64,000 nt of DNA from Cycas panzhihuaensis (lineage: Eukaryota > Cycadophyta): contig CM041465.1 in assembly GCA_023213395.1 (NCBI GenBank), positions 61,635,741-61,699,740 of the forward strand. The letters are read 5' to 3'. Both the position numbers and the translations under genes were made by a program. Positions 22,946 to 33,975 of the stretch are shown here, one piece after another. The notes beneath the pieces are model-generated. The model was given only the letters and a program-made list of their open reading frames with translations. It did no database searches and was not told where the DNA came from. The first letter of the stretch is position 1, and each line of letters starts with the position of its first letter.

Positions 22946-25040
22946 ACATGATAAAGAAGGAACAAATTTAGACACAAAGTGACAGATGTAGGTATGGTAT
23001 AGAAATTAACCTATGAGGATATGGAACTATATGAAAGACTTGGTTTCAACTATAATATGAGAAGGGGACATGACCATGGTTTGGTTTTCTTATCATAAGA
23101 GTACCTCATAGACATAATAATGGTAAAATATACTAGATTTCAAATAGGTTTCAATAATAATTAAGGTCATGGAAGGCCTAAGCAACTAGATCTTAAGGTC
23201 CCAAATAACACACACTAATGGATCTTGACTACATTACTACAACTAAAGGTGAATTCATCACACAACTTACTTTGGATGATAAGAGGGTAGAAACATATAT
23301 ATAATGTTTTTTTTTTAATATTATCTTAGGTGATATTATATAATGGTTTAGATGAAAGTTATGGTGAACTAAACATTATTAAACCTACTTTTTGGATGAT
23401 AAGCAATCATTGTTTTAACTATAATCATTATCTAAGTTTCATTGAGATATGATAAATAGGGGGTGTGACTGGGTCTAAGAGGTGCTTGATGATTAGCCTA
23501 GCCACAAAATATCAAAACTTATCAAAACATAACAAGGGTGATTTTTTTAATCAGACTAAGGAGACAAAAAGCCAAGAACCAAATCGTTAAAGGCTAAACC
23601 ATAGGAGATGGAAAGATCTTTGAGTCAAAATGTCTCTAAGCATCATAAGAAGGTGAAACAACACACAATAAACTTCAAGAGGGAAGGTGAGGTACATAAG
23701 TGGAAATCATCATAGCATAGAACAATAAGTGAGTGAATAAAGGAGAGTGGAGTAATGCTAATTATAAGATAACTAAGATTAATGGTAGGTTTGCTGTGAA
23801 GGTTACTGATAAAGTGTAAGATCATAGGAAAAAGATAGCTCAAAGATAGGGGTTATTAGAGAAAAGACTAGAAATTTGAGAGTCTTACATATATAGGGAA
23901 GCTAACCATCTAGACTTATATTTACTTATCGTGCTAGTAGATAAAGTTGGGGACTAAGTTCCCTAAATATAGAACTAGAGGATATAATTTCTAAAGTGGA
24001 TAGTACCGACTAGGAAAACTTATGATAAAAAGGAAAGATATATGTTTTTGTTGTTTTATGGTTTTTTTCTTTTAAGGTTATGGAGTAAAGGAAACCTCAA
24101 GAAATATAATCATGAGGAAGATGTAAAGATGTTGTTCTAAGTTTAAGAAAGACTAACCATAAAAGATTGCATGAGTACCATCTCTTATGGGCCAAGGCTA
24201 GTTGGTTATTCAAGTAATCAAATATGCTTAAGAAGGCAACTAACATCAATCCTTTATAAATGGTAATTAAGCCATATCTAACTTTTGGTTAGGGGATGTC
24301 AAATAAAACTTAATAAGACATACCTAAAAGGAATCATAGGAATACCTATCAACATTAGGGGAGACCCAATTAATGAATGATCATGCAAAACCTATTAAAA
24401 GAAACTTGTCATTTTCCAAATAAATTCAAAAATATATTTGGCAAGTGACAAATCTTTAAAGCATACTAGATTCTCCATTGACTACTTCTAAGTAGATATT
24501 CTCATAAAACCAATACCCTATAGAGGTCATCATTGACCCTTAATTCTTATGAGGGTCTATATTTCTAGGTATTATTTCTTATTCTCAAGTGTACTAAGTT
24601 CTAAATTAGCATCATGTCTATTTCAAAATTTCCCATCCTCATGCCTTTAAAAGGAAATGTGGACCCAATCATCCTAAGTATAGAACTTAGAAGGGAAGAA
24701 TGAGATATAAGGGCCATAAATAAGACAAAACTACTTCAATCGAGCTAATTAAGACCCATGCATACATGCCTAATAAACAATGCCTATGCCCCATTACCTA
24801 ATAGTAGTTGTACATGGTTGTTTTGAGTTATAAACATGCATGAAAAGGTATAAGGCTTAGCAAGAAGGTGAAGTGGTAAAAGGGGGGTTTATGCTTGCAT
24901 TAGAACAATGTCCTAGGGAAGAAGAAATAAACTAGACAACCATAGTTTGGGCACATTAAAAGGCAAGCCTTTTGGAGTTATAGTTTTATCCTCATTAAGA
25001 AGGGGATGCATGCTACCCTATCAGGCATAAAACTTCTATA
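22946..25040 (-). pseudogene. copy D region between integrase and second RNase H
   Basis: Decayed and not assigned to a domain. Blocks at 23,230-23,340 and at 24,620-24,690 resemble T1 at 53,470-53,560 and 53,880-53,950 on the same strand, so the region belongs to the element. T1's version is shorter (about 0.9 kb against 2.1 kb). Confidence 0.5.
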
Positions 25041-26150
25041 AAAATTACAATTTTATAGGATTTTGGAGTTTAAGACTATCAATGGTATAAATATGGAATG
25101 TGTTACTCTTAAGATCTTTAATAACTAGGTAAGGTCCTATCCACTTGGGGACAAATTTTCACTGCTTGTTGAGAAGGTATTTAAGCTTGCACACCCTATC
25201 ACCAATACAAAATTTTTGAGGCCTTAATTACCTATCATAGGCTTCTTAAACCCTAGTTTTAGAGGCTATATTATTCTAAAGGGTAGTTAGGCATGTCTTA
25301 TCCATTTTCTCTAACTCTAGTAGTTGTGCCTCCCTTCTCCATTCTTCATTGGTGAAATACTTTAGGGAAATATATAAGAATAATATTTCTACCTTAAGGG
25401 GTAAGAAAATTTTAGAACCATAGAGTATAAAGAATGCTATCATTTTGGTCATATTTTTTATGGAGGTATAATAGGACCATAATATAAGAAAGAGTTGAAT
25501 ATGCTAGCCTTAGTGAGAACTAGTTATAGTCTTAGCTAAGATCTTGGCTAATATTTTATTGAAAGCATTGACTTGGCCATTGGTTTTAGGGTGGTAAGGT
25601 GTTGATAAGTGATGAGTAATATGGAATTTATTATATAGTTCATCCACTTATGAGTTGTAGAAGGGAGTTCTATTATCTATGATGATGATGTTAGAAACTT
25701 TAAATCAATAGATTATATACTCAAAGATAAATGTTGTAATTAATTTTCTACTTATGGTAACAAGTAATATGGATTAAATTCACTTGGGAAAGTACTTTGT
25801 AGTAGTCAAAATGAATTTATAACTACTAAAATATAGAGGGTAAATTTAGCCTATGAGGTCAAGTCTCCATTGGGAAAAAGGCCACATAAATATGATAGAT
25901 TTGAGTGACGTGGTGAATTGGTGTACTAGTATGGCATGTACTTGGCACTTTTCACATTTCTTAACATATGCATGTGCATCCTTAAATAATATTTGCCAAT
26001 AATATCCCATTCAAAGGATACACATAACTATGGATTGACCACCAAAGTGGCCTCCGCATATGTTGTTATTGCACTTAGCTAGGGGAACTTAAGTGTTGGA
26101 AGATGAAAGACATCTTAATGGAACTTTATCAAAGGAGCATTTATAAAGGA
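25040..26150 (-). pseudogene. integrase of copy D
   Basis: On the minus strand, IIIIDNRTPFYN at about 25,690 corresponds to the second catalytic Asp region (D-N-G-x-x-F). HHLSTPYHPKTNGQVNAFNKIL at about 25,600 corresponds to S-T-P-Y-H-P-Q-x-N-G-Q-x-E-x-x-N, with the catalytic Glu position reading Asn. The C-terminal part at about 25,100-25,200 reads DRVCKLKYLLNKQ.KFVPKWIGPYLV, the usual L-x-P-x-W-x-G-P-Y-x-V end of Tat and Athila-like integrases. Many stops. T1 lacks this segment. Confidence 0.75.
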
Positions 26151-26299
26151 CATCTTTAAGGAACATATATTAGCATTTAGTTACTATAACTCATTTCTTA
26201 CTTTTAAAGGATGCTCTAAGAGAACAAGTTTAGTCATTGAAATAAGCTTTAATCCTTTTGTACCATTCCTGTCCTAAAGGCATGCCATCTACTTGAGAG

Positions 26300-26760
26300 G
26301 TTAGCTTGTTGGGGAGCCTATCATTATTGGTCAAATTGGTAAGGTTGGGTAATAGTGCCTTAACCATTATTTTGGTGACTATAATGCCATTTTTAGATTT
26401 ATTATTGATAAGTTAAAGGTTTAACTCTTATAAGAGGAGCTTCCACTTGCCAACTTACCCCATAAAATCACTCTTAGTGAGTAAGAAGCAAATGGGGTTT
26501 AACTAGTGATTATGAAGGTAGTGTTGCTAAGGAGATAATGGCTTAACTTCTTAGTCATGAATACTAAGGATAAGCATTATTTCTTTGAAGAGGAGTAGTT
26601 AAGGTTGGTAGTAGTGAGGATTTTTCTTATAAAATAGATAGATTACTCATTGTTAAACTCATCCTCTTAGGCAAGCATACCCCTACGGGACTTCTCAATG
26701 GAAGATACATATAAGATAAAAGGCCTGACAAAGATGAGGGAAATAAAAATAGGAGTCAGA
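26300..26760 (-). pseudogene. RT-linked RNase H domain of copy D
   Basis: Reads on the minus strand ILYVSSIEKSRRGMLA.EDE at about 26,700, where the family has L-Y-I-x-x-x-x-x-A-x-x-x-x-L-x-x. It continues with SIYFIRKILTTTNLNYSSSKK and CLSLVFMTKKLSHYLL, matching Y-Y-x-S-R-x-L-x-x-x-E-x-x-Y-x-x-x-E-K-x-x-L-A-L-V-x-A-x-K-K-L-R-H-Y-F. The canonical acidic residues are mostly lost, which is common for the vestigial tether-type RNase H in elements that carry a second RNase H. Confidence 0.72.
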
Positions 26761-27640
26761 ACTAGGGCTTACTTCAATCTATCAAAAGATTCTTAGATAA
26801 GTGTGCTCTATTTTAGAAAGGCCCCTTTCTTAACAAGATTGGTGAGGGGTTTAACATTCAATGTAAGATTTGTAATGAACCTTTATAGTAAGCCTAACTT
26901 GCTAAGAAAGTATTTTACTTACATTTGAATTCATAAAGGTAGCATTTTAATGAAATCCCTTATCTTTTAGGGTGGACTCTAATGTAATTATGAGAAACTA
27001 TGTTTCCTAGCATTTTGCTAGAAGTGATGGCAAAGATACATTTGCTAAGATTGAGGCACAAGTGATACTTGCTACATCACTTGAAGATCATTCTCAAGTA
27101 TTGAATGTGATATTTCCTATAATGGGACATGCTAAGCATGTCATCTAAGTATATAACTATTATGAGCCTAATTAGGTTGTGAAATATGAAGATCATTACC
27201 TACTACTAGGTGCCTCCAACATTCTTCAGGCTAAATGGCATGACCTTATAGGTAAATGTTCCCCATGGAGCTATGAAAGCTATTTTATGATGATTATCAG
27301 ATAAGATAAGTATTTGGTTATATCTTAAGAAGTTATCCATAAGGGACATGATCTTAAAATTAATCATCTAATCCTATATTTATTCAAGAAATGGGACAGA
27401 AAAATTATTCTTCAAAAAAGCATCATCAATATCATAAAAGTTAATACATATCTTAATCAATCCATTTTTCTTTATAATAGGAATAATATTAGATACCCAT
27501 TATAAGTAATTTATGCTTTTAATGAAACCTACTTTTAATAGTTTCTCAACTTCTTATTTAATGGCTATAGATAGATAAGGAAGGATAGGTCTTTACTTTT
27601 TCCTCTTAGGTTTAGCTCCTAAGATTGTGATGATATTGTA
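26761..27640 (-). pseudogene. reverse transcriptase of copy D
   Basis: Minus-strand motifs in order: WVSNIIPIIKKNGLIKICIN at about 27,490 (family W-V-x-N-x-V-P-V-x-K-K-N-G-K-x-R-x-C-x-D), NFLRYNQILI at about 27,300, KIAFIAPWGTFTYKVMPFSL at about 27,250, KNVGGT at about 27,210, the catalytic box IYLDDML at 27,137-27,156 (both Asp kept) and LNLSKCIFAITSSKMLGNIVSHN at about 27,030. The K-N-A-G-A-T block and Y-L/V-D-D-M/L are typical of the Tat/Ogre-type gypsy group. Stops are frequent but order and spacing are intact. Confidence 0.85.
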
Positions 27641-29320
27641 AACCATGACATTAGGTTGGAGGCCTTATATGTCATTATAGTCCTAAGAAAAAACTAATAT
27701 GAACTCGTGAAAGAGTTCTTTAAGTTACTTAATTTCTTCTACCAAGTAATCCACTCCAACCTTGATGATTCTCGGTTTGTCATTGATTTTTAAGCCTATA
27801 TCCATTATTTTGCTAATGAGCATGGTATTCTCTTCTTCAAAATAGGAAGGGGTATGACTTACAAAAGATGGGGAGTCTTATAAGGACTGATCTAAACTAG
27901 CTAAGGGTAAATCAAGGTGTAAGTATTTGGTATAATTGATCTTGTGATGGTTAGGTGGAAGGTTTGGCATGGCTCCTATTAGGTTCTCTAGAATGACTTC
28001 ATGATTATTAAAGTGGTTAAGATGTAGAACATCTTTAAGGATAGAACCTACACCTTAATACGAAGGATGATGAGGTGAAACTAGGGCAACTATTTTTGAA
28101 AGGGCATTATGGTCCTAGATAAGAAATACATCCATGATTATTGGTACATGACAGGGGAGATTAATTTGAATGGGGAACTTTCAATATAATTAAATAATCT
28201 AATGGAAGTTAGAGTCATCTACTAGAGGGAGATTTAGAGGAGGGGATATATGCATGAGGGAAGATGTGGTGTCCTTCTGAATGACTACCTTCATTAAGGG
28301 GGAGATAATAGTGATCATGGTAATTTTCCTAATTTCCCTTCCTCATTATACTTAATCTAGGGGAGGCATTCAAAATGGGTATTTCATCATTTAGAGGCAA
28401 GAGATCTAAATGTTAATACAGAAGGAGTTTCTTACTATATTAAATAAACTAAGCTATTTAGATGGGTGATTCATGATAAGACACATCATTAAAAGAGAAA
28501 GAAGTAGTATGAGAGGAGTTTACCTATTAATAAGGATAAGGAACATGTATAATGATGGCTAGGGTGTCCTTTACGTGGTGTAAGCAAAGGATGCACTTGA
28601 GATTTATCTCATGAGAGGATGGTCCTAATAAGGTGGTTTTTTGGGAAAAAAGGGAAATATCTTAAAGTAGGACATCACCGTTAATGGTATGATGTGAAGA
28701 AGAGGAGGCTTGGTAGGTCAAGTCTTACACATCCTGGGTAGAATTTATCAAACATCTCCTAAGGCAAGGAGGTAGAGTCTCTAATAAGGAGGTGAGAGTG
28801 TGTATAGTAATAGGTTCCAAAGTGTTAAACATTTTTATATGAGATTAGCTTAAACATATGCTTTCCCATAAGGGAATGGTGTTGATCATGGTGACACTCT
28901 TAACTTTTTGTGTGCGTGTGTGTGTGTTAGAAGGGGCTCCATGGCAAAATATTATCCAAAACCTAAAGACTAAGAGAAGTACTCATAAGATTTAGAAGTA
29001 TCTCCTTTCTCTATGATGGTTTCTATGACTGGTATAGATTGCTTGATAGGTTTATTCTTCTATTTAATGATATTGAACTCCCTCTTATGAATGAAATTGA
29101 GCTACCAAAGATTGAAGAATAAATAGCAAACTCCTAGTTGATTTAGGGCCTCCCTAATAGAATATTATGTTTTAGGTCAAGATCTATGATGGTAAGGTTG
29201 ATTGTAAATGTTTCCTTTCTAAGGTAAGGGAGAGAGTGACTTGTCCTAATGGTACTTTTTGGTTCTTATCATATCCTTAGCAAATCCACTTACAAGGTTA
29301 GTAAGTGGTAATTTATAAAT
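27641..29320 (-). pseudogene. copy D linker between protease and RT
   Basis: Coding-like but too decayed to name. It corresponds to T1 54,165-55,550 by position and by short matches (for example 27,810-27,850 with 54,240-54,260). A short (TG)n run lies at 28,910-28,928. Confidence 0.5.
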
Positions 29321-29700
29321 CCTCTATGAGATAGAAAGGAATCATATTCACTAATGATCCCTCATTGATAATTACACACTAAATGTTCATCTTGTCTTTA
29401 TAGATTTCAATAGAAAAATGAGGAACATTATTAGGATTCCTCTTCATCTTGTTAGGAAAAATAGAAAGATCAAAGGAGAGGGTAAGCTTTATTGGGTAAT
29501 TGGGAGTAGATACCCCCTATGCATTAAGCAAGACTTGATATTATTGTGGGAAACTCCTCAATAAATCTATTATTGAGATCTTGATACAGATGGTCCTTAA
29601 CTTATCAACTAAATAAAAGGATCCATCTTTCATGGGGAATGGGATGGATCTAAAATAAAGAGGTCTTGGAGGCATGAGGGGTAAAGTTTCTTGAGTTTTA
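29321..29700 (-). pseudogene. aspartic protease domain of copy D
   Basis: CVIINEGSLVNMIPFYLIEDL on the minus strand near 29,340-29,400 aligns with T1's IIIDEGSSINVIPLHLVEDL at 55,600-55,650. Both follow the retropepsin pattern I-I-D-x-G-S-x-x-N-V-I-P. In D the catalytic Asp reads Asn. T1 keeps the Asp. Confidence 0.75.
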
Positions 29701-29989
29701 GCCTACAAGTCTTCAAGAAACTTGGATGAAGCTAGGTTCCTCATTATCTTTATTATGTTAGTTATTCTTTTATTTCATGTCCCTTAGATAGTGGTTGATT
29801 TTAATTGTTAGCCCTTTCTGCACCACCCTTGGGTGGGGTGGTATATTTCTTATTAAGTTTCAAACATGAACTTTCATTATCACTAGTGTTTTCTTTTTTA
29901 ACCTTTACTTTAGTTTTATCCTTAGTATGATCCTAATCATGGATAAGTAAGGGGTCCTTATAGATTAGTTGATATTGATTAGGCTTATA

Positions 29990-31260
29990 AGTAGTGTTAT
30001 TAGTACTTTGGGATTTTTGACCTATTACCTAAACCACATGACAGTCATCTTGATTATGGGTATCAATTTGGTACTAAGAATACTAAGGAGTCCTCTTTAG
30101 TAGGGAAGTAGAATGCCCTTATCATTTCTTCCCCTTAGCATAATGGATGATCTTGGTCTCTTATTTTGGACTAGAAGTAAGAGAGTTCTCAATATGTAAC
30201 TTGGTGTTTATGGTGCATTGAAGGGCTCTAATGGAAGATGTGAAATGATCATATATATGGTCTCCCTAAGTAGTTCTAGACCCTTAGGAGGAGTCCTTTG
30301 CTAGAAGAGGCTTGTTGATCTTCTTAATTTTGACCTAAATCTCAAAGGCCTTGAGAGCTAAACATTTATTAACATCTTTCTCATAGGTTTGGGGGCCAAG
30401 TTTTAGAACTTCTAAGTTGACATGGGGTCTCAAAGCATTGGTAAATATAACAAATAGAATGCCTGAGTTAAGGTGGGAATGGTAAGCATGAACTAGGTCT
30501 TGGAACCATCTTATAAAGTTGTAAGATGATTTATCATTACTTTATTTCACAAAGAGAAGGGACTTGATGCCCATTTAAAATAGCCTAGTAACATTAAAGT
30601 AGTTGATAAAAGTATTAACTAACTATTAAAATATAAAAATAGAAGTAGGTTAAAGGCAATAAAATGACTTCAAAGCATTGCCTTAAAGTGATTTTGGGAA
30701 CAATCTTATCATAACATAATTATATAGAAAGAAATTAATGCATATAAGTACAAAGGCTTACAAGTATCCAAAAGATCTTATGTTTCTTCTCTAGATAATA
30801 TTAGTAACTTAAGAACAAAAGAAGGAACCAATGAAAGGAAGACTTCTTACAAAAAGAGGGTCCTTATGTAATCCATGAATGGCCTCCTAGTTCTTAATGT
30901 AGATAAGGGTTGAGGAGGAGATGAAAGGAGCCTTAGATCAACACCACATCCATATTTAACATTCCTTGAAGTTGCTTCTAATTCTTTGAAAATAAGAGAA
31001 TAAATAATAATTAGTGTTATGGAAGAGAAAGTGTATTAATAATTAATGGAACACTAAGAGAAAAGGGCCTATTGATGGATGGAGAGGTAAATTTAAGGTT
31101 AAGGAAGGAAAAGTCCGAAAGATGGATTTCAAATTCATTAAGAAAGCCTCATAAATCACCAACAAAGAAGCTCCAAAACCAATTAAGATTAAAGGCAAAC
31201 CATTAGAGGGAGGCACCAGTACAATTTTGGTAGCACTTCATTACATGAAAGCTCCTCCCC
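29990..31260 (-). pseudogene. gag of copy D
   Basis: The zinc-knuckle remnant at about 30,005-30,075 reads YS.YQIDTHNQDDCHVV on the minus strand, matching T1's CSYHQMDVHDRSEC (56,310-56,360). Upstream, 30,330-30,900 matches T1's gag core at 56,560-57,180, including the stretch for HLEVLKL and FTNALRPH. Beyond 30,900 D diverges from T1 and the N-terminus is not readable. Part of 30,900-31,260 may be gag N-terminus or leader. Confidence 0.65.
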
Positions 31261-31568
31261 TTATTTTGAAAATAGATGGGTATTTATAGAAAAAGAGAGG
31301 GAAAATGGGGAAGGCCAAAACCATGGTTTTGCTAATTTTTCTCAAAAAATCTTTGTATGAGGCTAGGTAAACTTAATAGGAACACACCAAGAATGATGGA
31401 ACAATACCACCCTACAAATCTAGGCTAGAGTCAAGCCAAAATTGTAGAGATTTCTATGTTCTATCACTAATTTAATGAGTGAAATAGTTTAAAATATGAG
31501 ATTATACTAAAAATATGAGAATACAAATAAAATATAAAATGCGATAGACTATTATAATTTTTTTCTCT

Positions 31569-31605
31569 ACTATCACCTTTTTGGAAACACCAAAAATATG
31601 ATAGT
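31569..31605. repeat. inverted repeat at the right edge of copy D
   Basis: ACTATCA (31,569-31,575) and TTTTTGG (31,578-31,584) pair with CCAAAAA (31,590-31,596) and TGATAGT (31,599-31,605) around a five-base loop. The CCAAAAATAT stretch also occurs at T1's LTR/PBS junction (58,411-58,420), so this may mark the junction of D's leader and 5' LTR. Confidence 0.6.
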
Positions 31606-32154
31606 CTAGAAAGAGAAAAAATACAAAAGCCTTGAACATAGTTCAATAAAGTCAGATTATTGGGCCTTAATTAAGTAATGAGGACTTAAATTAAGATTAG
31701 ATAAAGATATAAATATACCAAATAGTGATAAAAAATAAGAAAGAATAGAGTGCAATCTTGACAACATTCTAACCAAATGCAAATAGGTAAGACTTAGAGT
31801 AACTTCTTAGACCATGTTAAACAAGGTTATACAAATGCATTACTAGATTAATTATTGACTAATAATGGCATCACAATTACACATAGGTGATAGCCATCCT
31901 ATTGGAAATCATTAAAGCCAAGGAAACAAAGTGAAATGATAAATACTAGTAAACCCAATCAAAGATTTCTTCAGTTAATGACTACCTAAAGGACACCTCA
32001 TCACTAAAGTACTTAACTAAATCATAATGATTAGCCTAATGCAAATCTAATTAATAAACAACTTAGGAAAATAAAGAGGGATGGGAACTTTTCCATGCTA
32101 AAAGGGGCTAGACATGGTGAAACACATAGTATTCATGCAATTTGTAAATCCCAA
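31606..32154. other. no gene; possible LTR remains of copy D
   Basis: AT-rich, no protein motif. If 31,598 is D's LTR edge, this stretch would be part of that LTR, but no partner LTR was found on the left side of D. Confidence 0.3.
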
Positions 32155-32204
32155 GTATTATGGTTAGTAGATTTGATAGCTAAAAATCTCTCTCACCTAG
32201 AGTT

Positions 32205-33320
32205 TGACAAGTGGGCATTAAGTTCATACACACAAAGATTGGTCCTTCCATAATTCCATTCTCTTATAGTGAGATTAAATTTTTGTCCACCCCACCTCAT
32301 CATTCATCCCTTAATTTTTGACTAAATACTATTCTACTCCCCTTGGTGGTCATTAAAGGTTCGATAAAACATAAAGATAAATTTGGTTTAACTTCCATTA
32401 GCCCTACATGAAATCTTCCATCCTTTTATTTATCTTTGAATATGATGCTTTGCAAGGAAATAAAGTTGATACAAAATCTTAACTTGGCCTCCTTTAACCT
32501 TTGAATATACCCCAAGGTAAATGGTAGGATATTGCTATGGATTTTATCAATTGGTTACCATTATCTGCTAGGTTTGACTTAATACTAGTAGTTATTAATA
32601 GACTTACCAAGTATGTATATTTCTTATATGTTCAAAGTTCTTATAAAGCTTCCTACCTAGTTGATATTTACATCCATTTGACCCTTTGTCTCTAAGGGTT
32701 CCCATCATTAATAGTTTATGACTGATATCTTGAATTCATGAGTATATTTTGGTAAGAACTCTTTTGAGCCTTTAGGACCTCGTTTAGCATGAGCTCAACT
32801 TACCATCCATAAACTGATAATTAATTCAAAGTTTTGAATAAGATCGTAGAAATATATTTATGATGCTTTACATTATAATATCAATACAAATGGACTTTAT
32901 AGCTATCTGTTGCAGAATATGGTATAACTCTTCACACCACTTAATAATTGGCATGTCCCTCTTCATGGACCTCTATGGATATTTGTCTCTAGTTCACCAC
33001 ATTATCATCACTAATATTTGTACTACTACAGTCCAATAAAAACTCTAAGATATGGACCAAGTTCTACACACACTTAAACAAAACCTTGTAGTAACCTAAA
33101 ATTACATGAAATAACTCATTGATTATTATCATTCTGATCGATCATTTCATATGGGTGATTTTGTGTTCCTTTAGCTTTAATTGTATAAGCAATAGTCTCT
33201 CAAACATAAAAAAGCCAAAAGCTAAGTCCTCATTACCATGGGACATACAAAGTTCTTCAATGAATTAGTGATGTCATATATTCACTTAAGCTTCCCACCC
33301 CACCCCCCAAATGAAAATCT
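32205..33320 (+). pseudogene. integrase of second chromovirus copy
   Basis: Collinear with 3,475-4,600 of the first copy. SPLGGH.RFDKT at about 32,337 is the zinc-binding entry and LLFIFEYDALQGNKVDTKS at about 32,420 the Cys-pair region with Cys lost. PQGKW.DIAMDFI at about 32,511 gives the first catalytic Asp, and LILVVINRLTKYVYFL follows. HHLIIGMSLFMDLYGYLS at about 32,938 matches the first copy's S-T-I-G-M-S-P-F-L-T-L-Y-G-Y. VLHTLKQNL near 33,065 and HSDRSFHMGDFVFL near 33,130 end the domain. Second Asp and Glu are not convincingly preserved. Confidence 0.82.
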
Positions 33321-33394
33321 ATAATGTATTCCATATCTTATATCTTAAGAAAAACCTTGACAAGAATAAAATACCTCAATCTACATTGCCAGTT

Positions 33395-33595
33395 TTAGAT
33401 GAAGAGAAACATCTTACTATTTTCTTGACTTTCTTCTCATCAACTACCAATTACACCTTGGAAGTAGGGCCATTTATGATTACTTAATATCATAGATGAG
33501 TTATCAATTAAATGAAGTTACATGGAAGTCTTTCGAATTTGTTAAGCAATATCCTCATTTTCATCTTAGATTTGAGGACCCAATATATCAAGGGA
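33395..33595 (+). pseudogene. chromodomain of second chromovirus copy
   Basis: NYQLHLGSRAIYDYLIS, then LNEVTWKSFEFVKQYPHFHL, collinear with the first copy's chromodomain (E-Y-L-I-x-W, E-V-T-W, V-K-K-H). A stop sits at the expected Trp after LIS. The module ends at FEDP just before the purine tract. Confidence 0.82.
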
Positions 33596-33600
33596 GAGGA
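33590..33600 (+). promoter_or_regulatory. polypurine tract of second chromovirus copy
   Basis: AAGGGAGAGGA directly before the LTR start at 33,603; same position as in the first copy. Confidence 0.85.
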
Positions 33601-33602
33601 CC

Positions 33603-33975
33603 TATTACATGGCCACTCATCATTAGGAAAAAATGGTTAAGCTAATACTTATTCTAAGGAGACTTTTATGGTTAGTATTAGCCATTGACCTTTATGTGTA
33701 GGTCACTTATGTTTGCCAATGGAAATTGAGGCTATTTTCCCCACTAATAGTATCTTATGTAAAGGGGCCTCTCTTGCCTATTTAAGGCTAACTTACTGTA
33801 AAGGGAAGGTTATTGAGTCTTATTATTTTTTAGAGGTTATATTTTAGTACCCCCTTTTGGTGATCTTTTATGCTCTTTTAGTGAACTTATGAGCTCTTCC
33901 TTATAATCCATCTTATAAATTATAATAAACTATTATAATATTATTTAAGATTTATGTTTCTATACTCGAGTTTGG
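33603..33975 (+). repeat. 3' LTR of second chromovirus copy (right edge approximate)
   Basis: Starts TATTACATGG, a C-to-T type variant of TGTTACATAA in the first copy. It shares the block TTTTGGTGATC (near 33,859) with that LTR. The end is set by loss of similarity. Confidence 0.65.

Larger units (their letters stand above)
20640..31598 (-). mobile_element. Tat-like Ty3/gypsy copy D with antisense gene (edges approximate)
   Basis: Gag, protease, RT, RNase H, integrase and a second RNase H-like domain lie on the minus strand in that order from about 30,900 down to 22,580. A plus-strand gene relic lies beyond pol at about 20,640-22,190. The same arrangement, minus the RT-integrase block, occurs in T1 (36,637-60,777). 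Matching stretches include 22,800-23,040 with 52,930-53,240, about 24,960-25,020 with 54,120-54,165, and 30,820-30,900 with 57,080-57,180. LTRs of D were not identified, so both ends are estimates. Confidence 0.7.
32155..33975 (+). mobile_element. second chromovirus copy, 5'-truncated
   Basis: Closely related to the element at 1-5,235 and collinear with it from about position 3,415 onwards: end of RNase H linker, integrase, chromodomain, purine tract, LTR. Everything 5' of about 32,155 is missing. Confidence 0.85.

Noticed and set aside
20000-31600. An envelope-like gene in copy D or T1
   Set aside because: The extra gene is on the opposite strand and shows no signal peptide or membrane segments, so an envelope role is not supported.
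16880-33600. Gypsy relic at 16,880-19,800 as the 5' half of the chromovirus at 32,155-33,975, split by copy D
   Set aside because: Both contain the same integrase section, so they overlap in content, and their sequences are of different lineages. No duplication joins them.
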